Shown: one piece after another, positions 54,791-64,000 of the stretch
Position numbering within the stretch: position 1 is the first letter of the stretch
Layout of the letters: each line of letters opens with the position of its first letter
Assembly: GCF_031877795.1 (NCBI RefSeq)
Contig: NC_133971.1
Coordinates: 14,920,325 to 14,984,324 of the forward strand
Source of the DNA: Strix aluco
Lineage: Eukaryota > Chordata > Aves > Strigiformes > Strigidae
Reading direction: 5' to 3'
DNA: 64,000 bases
The notes under the pieces: generated by a model
The model's input: the letters and a program-made list of their open reading frames with translations, nothing else
What the model was told of the DNA's origin: nothing
Databases searched by the model: none
Position numbers and translations under genes: made by a program

Positions 54791-55006
54791 CTTTATCTGC
54801 TGTCTTCTAAGCATCGCAAGTTCCCTCATATCTCGGAATGGCTGCAGTAAGTACTGGTAGAGCTCTGTAGTAGCTTCTGCAAGACTACTGTAGGCTTCAT
54901 CTTCCATTTGATACAGTTCAAGCAGTTCTACCATGCTTTCAGTGTTCTTATGTTTTTCCAGAAGCTGCAGAAGGAGTAGAATTTTAGTGAATGTATTCAA
55001 ACATTC
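54791..55006 (-). CDS. JMY: JMY exon, most upstream coding exon visible (probably exon 2)
   Basis: The donor CAGATAAAG|gtatgg is in phase 0 and joins to ISIENDYLGPRR. Reading back, the exon encodes YQMEDEAYSSLAEATTELYQ, YLLQPFRDMRELAMLRRQQI and, upstream, ECLNTFTKILLLLQLLEKHK. The family signature is EDEAY...QYLLQPFR.MRE, shared with WHAMM. The start is uncertain: I chose the acceptor ...gacTATCgcttttatcag at 55007-55008 (72 whole codons). A second good acceptor, ...ctccttctgcag, would start the exon at 54964 with LLEKHK (58 codons); both keep the frame. The Met further upstream in the open frame is intronic read-through. The N-terminal exon is not in the window. Confidence 0.88.
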
Positions 55007-56369
55007 CTGATAAAAGCGATAGTCATTTAAAAAACACTTTTTAGCCCATCCTCTTGTGTTACCTTTCCTCTGCCATAAAATCATCACTCAGATGATCAAA
55101 CAAAACAAAACAAAAAAATCTTAATCCCCACCTAAATCTTGAATTTAGTCAATCAAGTATGAGCATGTCTCTGACAACCTTAACTCAAAATGTGCAGCAC
55201 TCTTATTGATTTTTTCTTTCCAAAAATCTATGGAAGGCAATGAATATGAGCACAAAGACAGCACAAAAACCAACCTAGTACAACAATCTATAATGTAGTA
55301 ATAGACATGCTACTTCACACATTTCCCACTTTCAGGTGTCAGGGGCTGGGGTGGAATGGGGGAAGGAGTGATAGGAAAGAAGACAAAAGAGGAGAAGTCA
55401 CATTTTGTTCTTTCTAGGTTTTTTGGTGTTTGGGTTTGGGGGTTTTTTGGCCTGTCTGTACTTTAAACCCACATAGCCCCGTTGTATCAGTGCAGCTCCA
55501 GACACAGAGAAGAATCTATATGAAACAAAGCAGTGATCTGCATTTCTGGTAATTTTGCCTTCCAGTTTATGATTTTAGCCTAAATAGTTTAAGCATGAAA
55601 TTCAAATGCACAAAGGTTCCATTAGATTTTTCTTAAAAAATAAAAATATCTAAGTGTTATAAGCTTTAAAAAAAATACTTAGAGTAAAATAATTTATGTT
55701 TTAATTCATATAAGAAAACACAACATCAAAGTCTGTCCATTCCTTCTTTTAGTTCTTATGAAGCCAAAAATTCATCTTTTCTAACAATTTGCTACAATGT
55801 ATGTTTTTAATTTATACACTTGTTTTGCATCTATTTTGGGCATTTGCCTGGGCAGACCTCACATGGTGCTGGAAAGCTTTTACCATTTCTGAAAAAAATT
55901 CAACTGTTTAACAAAAACTAATCTCATTCAGACATGTGGAGTACTTGATGTATTTACAAAGACAAGATTATCTGAAATTAATTCCCCTCTCATATAGCTT
56001 TCAAAGTCAAAGTCGCTTGTCCTTTATACTATCACCTCAAAAGCATATATTCACAGTCAAAGTTTAAATAAAGTTAACAGGGATTAGGAACACTATGGAA
56101 TAAGCACATTGTATCTTCTATCTGTTCATTCAAATTGGATGCCACACCTGCATGAAATATTCTCAGTATACTCAACTGCATCAAGTATTGTAACTGGAAG
56201 ACAAAATAGAGGGAACTGCAGATTAGAAATTGAAGCTTTGGTCAACAGCCCTTTGGTGTCTGATTCATGTATATCCTAGGACAGTCAAGAAAAGTCTTGA
56301 TGACCATACTGTCTACTATGCTGTGTTTCAGTTACCTGACCTGACAAGAAAAATTTTCTCTTCCTTCAT

Positions 56370-56438
56370 AATGTGAAGTTTCTGAAGCTTCTGTGAAGAT
56401 CCCCATGTAAATGTGAAGCTTCTGAAGATCCCCATAAC
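56370..56438 (+). repeat. Short imperfect tandem duplication
   Basis: Two adjacent units start aatgtgaag(t/c)ttctgaag and end gatccccat; the second is about 10 bp shorter through loss of an internal cttctgtgaa piece. Coding potential not apparent. Confidence 0.75.
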
Positions 56439-58429
56439 CCCACCTGGGCTTCCTCTGAAGTACTAAAGATTGGCCAAGATTAGAGAGAGGATGCAGGGCA
56501 GAACGCAGAGAGGCTCACAGTAGCTTTATTTACATGTTCAGCATTAAAAAAAATGGTCAGATGACAAGCCAAAAAGAGCTTTCCCTCAGCAAGGCTTAGC
56601 AGAGATAGAAGGACTGGGAGAGATGGTGTAGAACAGATGTGACATTCTTCAGCGGCAAGAGGCAATCTGTTGCATTACCTAAACAATTTCACCTAGGAAA
56701 CTGTTCCTATTGCAAGGTCCTTTGCTACGCCCTTCTACTCTCTTCCAGCCACACATAATATTCTGTGGCATTTGAGTTCTCACTGAAAGTACTGGGTAGT
56801 GGTTTGCAGCTTGCAGTCTGTAAAACGTGACATTTTATGAACTTCTGGGGTTAAACAGACATAACATAAACTGCATTTATAGGGACAGAAGTCATCCCAG
56901 ATGCTCTTGGGTTTGAGCCCTAACTCCCTACAGATTTCATGTATTATTCCAGCCCACTAGCTGTTTTAATCATCTAGTCTATAAAGCCACCTTCTTCCTC
57001 AGCTCCTCTTTCTTTTTTCTAGTGCCTAAAAAGAGAGTTGCCATACTAAGCCTTCTCCTACTTCTCCCTGATACTATCAGAAAACCCTCCTGCAATCCCA
57101 AAACTGTAATTATCCTTCTGTCAAGGTACTGAAAAACCAAACCTTTCTTCTCAAGACACCCATTGTAAGAAGGGTCTCTATTATCAGCAGCAGCTCTACA
57201 GCACACTATAATATTAATTTCTCTTTAGTTCTGAGACTATTAGTATCTTCTCATTAAATAAATGTACACCTTTGTTTCATCATGAAACACTACTATTCTA
57301 CTAGAATGCAAATTCCGAAGGGCAACAAAAAAATTACAAAAATCAGAGAATATTTATTACCATTCAAAGGAGAATGTTAAGTAATCTCATGCCAAGAACA
57401 GAACAATACAATGCAGGGCTTTTTTTCCTTTACAGACTATTCTTAAGGCCTATTTAATAGTTCTGATATTCTGGAAGACAGTCAACACTTTGCAGAAGTT
57501 GGAGGAAAGTGCCAGGAAATGAAGGACCATTTGAATTTTATGGCCATCAGTGTAGTACAAAGACATCTTAAGGATACTATAAGCAAGTACTTACTTCTGT
57601 TTTTTCAGTGGAAATCATACCCGTCACTGGAAACGGTATGGATAAAGTAATGAATTATCATTACATATTGGGATACAGAGGATAAGTAAATGGGCATCAT
57701 TTCAAGGTCTTGTCCACATCCAGTTCTGTTTGGTCTGCTGCTGGGGTTACCCCAATCCTAAACCTAATTCTCAACTTCTTCAGAAATACCAAACCCCCAA
57801 TAAGAAAATACAAGTGAGGGCAGTTTATTCATACTGAATATATATATTCTTCAATTATTAACACAAGGTAAACAACCATTCTTCCTTCCTAAGACAATGA
57901 TGCACACAGAATTCATTTCCCGTGCCTAATGGAAGACCTTTCTGAATGAAAATGGTGATGAAATTTCATTTTAACTATGGTTGCCATAACAAAACATAAC
58001 AAAACATGAAAACTGATTTGGAAACCAGAGAGTATCACCTTATTCAGTTTGGTGCAAAGGCCAAAGAATTATTGAATAGGAATATTCCTCAAAACAAGTT
58101 GGAATGTTACCAACCTGCGGCACTGGTTACATACAGCTTCATTACATCCATCCATTAACACGTTCTTCTACAGGGTCATTCAGACAGTGTTTTGGTGAAA
58201 AACATCTGAACATTAATCTTTTCTACAAAGGTTGCAAACCAGCACAAAAGAACATTGAAATTATTTTGTCCTGTCAGATCAACACCATAAAATTGCTGCC
58301 TCAGATTTCACTTAAGTTAAAAGTTACATGAGAGAAAGAAGAAACTAAAAGAAGTGTGAAAATATCCAGTTTTGAAAAAGAAAACCACAGAGAAATTATG
58401 ACATGCATTTGAAATTATAGTTATGATAA

Positions 58430-59060
58430 GTGCCCAGGTGGCCAGGAAGGCCAATAGCATCCTGGCTTGTATCAGAAATAGCGTGGCCAGCAGGACTAGG
58501 GAAGTGACCACCTCAGCACTGGTGAGGTCACACCTTGAATACCGTGTTCAGTTTTCAGCCCCCCCCTACAAGAAAGACATTGAGATGCTGGAGCGTACCC
58601 AAAGAGGAGCAATGAAGCTTGTGAGGAGTCTAGAGAACAAGTCCTATGAGAAGCGGCTGAGGGAACTGGGGTTGTTTAGTCTGGAGAAACGGAGGATCAG
58701 GGGAGACCTTATTGCTCTCTACAACTACCTGAAAGGTACATGAAAGGAGGTTGTAGCAAGGTGGGTGTCAGTTTCTTTTCCCAAGTAAGGAGTGATAGGA
58801 TGAGAGGAAACACCCTCAAGTTGTGCCAGGGGAGGTTCAGATTGGATATTAGGAAAAATTTTTTCACCAAAAGGGTTGTCACGCATTGGAACGAGCTGAC
58901 CAGGAAAGTGGTTGAGTCACCATGCCTGGAGGTATTTAAAATATGCTTAGATGTGGTGCTTTGGGACATGGTTTAGTGGTGCACTTGGCAGTGCTGGGTA
59001 AACGTTGGACTTGATGATCTTAAGGGTCTTTTCCAACCTAAACGATTCTATGATTCTATG
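58430..59060 (+). mobile_element. CR1 LINE 3' fragment with broken reverse-transcriptase C-terminus
   Basis: About 630 bp of CR1 on the plus strand (antisense to JMY). The first frame (58423-58743) encodes the end of the CR1 ORF2 product: [20 protein letters not shown], then [20 protein letters not shown] and [21 protein letters not shown] stop follows after YLKGT. A second frame continues with [20 protein letters not shown] and [20 protein letters not shown]. The 3' UTR (ttggacttgatgatcttaag, tcttttccaacc) ends with two copies of the CR1 terminal octamer, gattctatgattctatg. It is truncated at the 5' end and no longer codes. Confidence 0.95.
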
Positions 59061-59120
59061 CACACAGTTTAAAATAATACAGAAGGGTCAGACTATTCTC
59101 TCGCACTTTTTGGAACTCAT

Positions 59121-59161
59121 CACTTTTTTGAACCTTTTTTGAACTGAACTTTTTTGAACCA
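59121..59161 (+). repeat. Three-copy TTTTTTGAAC short tandem repeat
   Basis: Three imperfect units of the type cttttttgaac(c/t) lie directly downstream of the CR1 end. Confidence 0.8.
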
Positions 59162-61339
59162 ATCACCAAGTCCTCACCAATACAGTGTGGTATGAATAGA
59201 AGACTGATAGCTTTGATTCTGCTTCTGGACAGAGCCTTGTAAGCCTGACGAAGAGTCCAGGCTGATTCATTGCCACCAGTCCTAAAGGGGCATTGATATG
59301 GAAGACAGATGGTGCTAAGCTGGCTGCATAGAGGACCTCTCCCACTTCGCTCTATAAAGCAGTCCAGTGGAAGCTCTCCTGTCCTGGATCAAAGTCAGCT
59401 GAAGCATTTTTTTAGCTGGCTGCCATCCAGACAGTATTCAGACTATCAGATAACAATAACACTGGGTCTAGCACAGAATCCACTGAATTAATAATGTCAT
59501 AAAGCAAACCAGGCACTCCACAGACTCACAGGTAGTTTAACTGTGTATGTTCCTACTTCCACACAAGCAATGCCTATACAATACACTCTATCAGAAACAT
59601 TAAAATTCAGCTAAAACCTTTTAGTAAGATGGAGACACTGGTTAAGCTGGCCAAATGCCTAAACCAACCTGGTACCTTAAAACCATGCAGTTTTCAAGCT
59701 GTTAACATAAAATACATGAAAATTTTTTGTGGCACATTTTATGCCCCACTCATGATTAATTCTCAGCACAGACATTAACTTCAACAGTCTTGGTATGAAT
59801 TTTTGACTTTCACAATTTTTTAATTATACTATTTAAAGAATTGGGTGGAGGAGGGTAGAGTAACATCCTGTACAGGCCTGACTAGTGCTATACCCATTGA
59901 ATACTGGATTTATTTTAAGAATCATGTTTCACAGATGTTACATTGTTCACAACTAAATGAATCCATATATTTCAGGCAACTATTATGCAGATAGACTCTA
60001 ACAAGCAGGAAACACATTATTTTCCATTTAACAGCACATATATTTGAACTGTATAACAAAGATTATTTCTGTCTTCAGTATTTTGTAAAAAAATATTTTG
60101 TCCATAAAGCTTTAAAAATGTTACAGCAGACAGTATAATTATGTGTAGGTTGACCTCAGTTGTGAGTGTAATCCAAAGCTTGATTTAATCACTGAAGAGG
60201 CAAGTCTTACATTTCCCTGGCTATTACTCCCAAAACTTTCCGTTATTCCTATTTTATTTTGTGTGTTTTATAGAAACATTGCAATACGACACATTTTTAG
60301 TGAAAACAGGCCATAAAGATATTTTTCAGTCTCTTCCTGAGCTTCTTTGTATTTTTGGAATAGTAGTAATTACAGAATACCCTATTTTCCTATGGATTTA
60401 CATTTTCTGAAGCCTGACAGTATTACTTGCCATTTTCAGGAAGAATTCTACAGATTTTTAATTGAAGGAGCATATTTAATTGCACAGGTAAAACTAAGGA
60501 TTGCTGTTTTCAGAGAAGTACAGTACTACAGATAGAGTAGTTTTTAGATATTCCATCCTTTCCATTGAACAGCAGTTCCAAGGGTAAAATACCAAACCCT
60601 TCCACTGATACACTTGCAATAGTTTGCAATGAGCTCCAGACAATCAGTTCCAAAGAAGTAAAGCTCCAGAGTACATAAAATTTGTACATGCAAATTTTTA
60701 GCAACTGAACTTATTTCTTATACCGGAATGTGCTTAATGTTTCTATTCTCGCTCTTTTTAAGTTATCTTTAAACAGACCAAAAAAAAAAAATCTTGCTAA
60801 AAGCAAACACACTCCCACATCTTGGTAATGAGAGGAGTCTCAACTACATGAAAATCTGCACTATAGGCAGAGTGCTTTTGTCTCTCTTACACGCATGGTC
60901 CTGTATTTAATTGTCACCTGTTGTGCTTAAAACATCAAGCCTTGATAGGGCATTCAGCTTTCTGTTTGCATGATTGCATTGCCATCAACAATCCTCACCT
61001 TCATAGTACAAAAAGACCATTTGCATTATTGTTGCAGGTGAATGCCCCAGCAAGGGACCGAAGCCTGACTCTCCAATACAGATCTAAGATGTATTTTACT
61101 GTTGGCACTGAAATCATCTAAGAGAATACAAAAGAAGGATACAGAGTTGGGATAGCATAAACAAATAAGGTAATGCTGCCCAGCATGAGACATGCTGGAA
61201 CTAGCACTACATCTGTCTAACCTCTTAAGATTAAAAGAAGATTCAAACAAGTGAATTCCACATTGAACTTACTTGAAAACCACAGTTTATAATTGGTACA
61301 TAAAGCAATCAACCACCTACTGAGTGGACAAAAGGTGTT

Positions 61340-61566
61340 TTTAAGATTTGTTCTTATTTCTCATTATCCTTCTCTGATTTGATTGGCAATAAATTAATTT
61401 CTCCAAATCAAATCTGTTTTGCCTGTGATGGTAATTGCTGAGTGATCTCCCTGTCCTTATCTCGACCCACAAGCCTTTCATCCTATTTTCTCACCCTGTC
61501 CAGCTGAGGATGGGGAGTGATAGAGTGACTTGGTGGGCACCTGGTGGCCAAGGTCAACCCACTACA
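61340..61566 (+). mobile_element. 3' part of an avian endogenous-retrovirus LTR (5'-truncated)
   Basis: Recognised from the family-typical order: cattatccttctctgatttg and attggcaataaattaattt (AATAAA at 61388-61393), then ctgttttgcctgtgatggta, atctccctgtccttatctcg, acccacaagcctttcatcct, and agctgaggatggggagtgat, ending ggtcaacccactaca. This is the R/U5 end of an ERVL-like LTR widespread in bird genomes, distinct from the 41371/52404 family. The U3 part upstream was not recognised. It lies antisense to JMY. Confidence 0.75.
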
Positions 61567-61913
61567 AGACAGCACACCAGAAGACTAAAACCAGCACACT
61601 GCAAATTGCCTGGTCTCTTCTCACTCGTATCAGTTACCTTCATTTATACTTGGGTTAACAGCTCCTAGGACAGTTACAATGACTTTTGTCAAGTTCATTT
61701 ACACTGCCTACCAAAATGCACCTCATTTCAATACCCTACCTGTAATACAAGTCCTTAGAAAAGGAAAAAAACTGAACTGGCTAAGAAAATTTGAAGTAGC
61801 ATTTTAATGCAGCTAAGTGAGCCAAAACATTATTTCCATGTATGCATCATTACTGAACAATGCAACTCATCTCCTCCCACACAAAATTCTAAATAGAAAT
61901 CTCAGCAGAACTG

Positions 61914-61931
61914 TATGTATATATATATATA
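61914..61931 (+). repeat. Short (AT)n tract
   Basis: Roughly eight AT/TA dinucleotides (gtatatatatatatataaca), a minor simple repeat. Confidence 0.8.
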
Positions 61932-64000
61932 ACACTGGAATATCACAAGGCTCAGGCTTAAAGCTGCCAACTGACAACAATGTATGGCACACCAGATCTC
62001 TTCTGAAAGATCAAGAGGGAGATGACAACAATTAAAAACTATACATCTCCTTTTCTGTAAACAAGACAAACATGTGTAACATCACAGTAAAGTTGCTTTT
62101 ACTTTAAGATGGTACTTGTCTGATCACCATACCGTACTGTGTGATGTGGCTGTGGCACTCCTGAGTTAAGACCATCATGCCAAATGAGTGCCCATAGAAA
62201 CCACGTATTTGTTAGTATTTAGTATATTGCTTAGAATAGCATAGCCACAAATAAGCTACAGAAATCATAGCAAACAAGGGCTAATTGCATAGGAGCACTT
62301 ATTGTACAGGAGTGCTAGGCTTTTTTCTGCTGTTTGTAACACAGAAATAAGCATTTACATTGTAATGTACTTTGAGGAATAAAATAAATCTGTATAATGT
62401 ATTTCAAAGTTACTATGGCACTCTACGACTCCTTCCCTTTAGAAAGGGGCAAAATAACTAAACGATAAAGTCACTAATGATTCACTGATCAGTTGGAACA
62501 CAGTAACTCTGATCAAAAAGACTTCTAGGCAACACCTCACCCTGAAGTCTTGGCAAAGAGCTTATTTTACACGTCCTAATGAGTACTATGTAATTTTTTT
62601 CTGCAGGAGTCTGATCAAAAAACACCCCAAAGCCAGAGATTAAGAACATACATAAGTGTTCATGCTGTGCCACAAAAAAAAACTTTTGGTCCACAGATCC
62701 TCTTCTTCTGTGTTTCTGAACTACACTATTAGTCAGGAAAACATATTCAAGAGCCTCAAAACTGACAACTGTCTAAACAAATTAATATTTGCATACAATG
62801 AATACATTTACTTAGCAGGCATTGCAATGCTACTCTTAAAATCCTTCTTTGTGTAAGGTTTGCAACATCAGGACACAGGCCTAGCCAAATACCCACTCCA
62901 CTAAAGAGCAAACATTATGGAAAAAAAAGGTGAATATTTGGTGGAAAGAAAAAAAGATTTAAGAGGCATAATCAATTTAACTCTGATGTCAGCTCATGGG
63001 AATCATATCAGCAGCACTGAATTAGTACTCTTACCAGTTTACAATGCATTTGGCATGGTAGCAGATACTCTCAAATGTCTGATAAATCTAATGTTAGACT
63101 TTTAAAAATCTAAAAAGCATTGTGACAAAACCAGATTCAAAGCACTGATACATGTAAATTTACTTCTAAAGCTCAGCTGAGCTAATGGCTTGCTCCTGAC
63201 AAAAGGAGATCCCAATTCCTCTTCCTTCTCTTTTTCCAACTACACACCAGTCCCTTGCTCCTTCTGCTCTCATGTGCCCTCTTCCTCTACTGCACTGGCT
63301 TTGGTATTTCTCAGATCCCTCAACAAATTAACTGAGAGCATCCAGCAGAAAGCTATTTCTATAGTTTCTCTTGGATTCATTTACTGAGGTTTACTAAGTT
63401 GAATCAGCACACCGCAAGGCCAGAGAAGCATAACAGGAAGGAACACAAAGCTGAAGGGGGGAAAACAGAGAGCGACAAGATCCTCCCCTTTTCAGCACTT
63501 GCAAGCTGATGACGCAGTTCAGCTCCCTTCAACAACGTGGCTATGAACCATCTTTAAACCTTGGACGACAGACAGCTGATAGGTAACTCAAACAGCCCTC
63601 TGATTTCTCAAGGCTGATTTGGTTCAACACTGTTTCAACCTCTACAACACCTCATACAATGGTGAAATCACGGAAAGGCAGGTCTAAGAAGGGAACAGCA
63701 TTTTGCATGACTAAATGCAATTTTTAAAGTTTCTAAGCTAAAATAATGGGGGTTTTTATTTAAAAATTGAATACATCATCCAAAAAAGCCCAATAGAAAG
63801 AACACATTTACAGCCCCCTATTGCTAACAAAAGACTAAACAAGATATCAAGAAACTACTGAAATCCTGTATCACACACACTATTTTTCCTCTTACTCTAA
63901 CAGCAAATGTCATGTAATAACAAACTACTAAACCACTTTCATAACAGCACATTTCAGACAAAAGCAATTTATATTAGTATCAGGTGAACACAGACTTAAA

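Larger units (their letters stand above)
55007..64000 (-). other. JMY: JMY upstream intron (partial)
   Basis: At least 9 kb of intron upstream of the first visible exon. No frame resembling the JMY N-terminal region and no GC-rich exon or CpG-rich promoter is seen up to the window end, so the 5' exon lies further upstream. Contents: a tandem duplication at 56370-56438, CR1 at 58430-59060, a short TTTTTTGAAC repeat at 59121-59161, an LTR tail at 61340-61566 and an (AT)n tract at 61914-61931. Confidence 0.8.

Noticed and set aside
56480..57206. Two minus-strand frames (61 and 75 codons), considered as an extra JMY exon or an LTR
   Set aside because: No suitable splice sites or JMY-like residues, and no LTR landmarks recognised.
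58104..58331. 75-codon frame just upstream of the CR1 copy
   Set aside because: It does not join to the CR1 frame and resembles no known protein.

Overview
This window is vertebrate nuclear DNA, most probably from a bird. It is AT-rich and almost entirely non-coding. Two CR1 LINE 3' ends with the typical CR1 terminal octamer are present, together with avian-type endogenous-retrovirus LTRs. No bacterial or viral gene layout is visible; nearly every open frame of 60-110 codons is chance or repeat-derived.

One gene is supported: JMY (junction-mediating and regulatory protein, a p53/p300 cofactor and WASP-family actin nucleator) on the minus strand. I could place nine coding exons from 55006 down to 13386. 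All have consensus GT/AG splice sites and phases that chain without a break into 1935 nt, i.e. 644 residues plus stop. The mammalian protein is about 980-990 residues, so the first roughly 340 residues (the large 5' exon and promoter) should lie beyond 64000. Visible parts run from the central coiled-coil region shared with WHAMM (exons between 55006 and 17852), through a linker with a ten-proline run, to three WH2 motifs and the connector/acidic end finishing in DWEN.

Layout: 1-~6470 appears intergenic. ~6475-13385 is a plausible long 3' UTR, its end uncertain. 13386-55006 holds nine exons and eight introns. 55007-64000 is part of a large upstream intron. The 15.6-kb intron 39201-54790 carries three LTR insertions: two near-identical copies in opposite orientation (41371-41898 and 52404-52984) and a different LTR-like element (~49898-50830) in the same sense as JMY with a TATA-like box. 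Other repeats are CR1 pieces at 33152-33405 and 58430-59060, a 5'-truncated LTR tail at 61340-61566, and faint ancient MIR-like and L2-like remnants at 15326 and 24555.

I see no clearly new biological system. The points most worth a second look are the inverted LTR pair inside one intron, the sense-oriented LTR that could act as an internal promoter, and the 3' UTR extent. Gene and repeat-family names come from recognition, not from a search.
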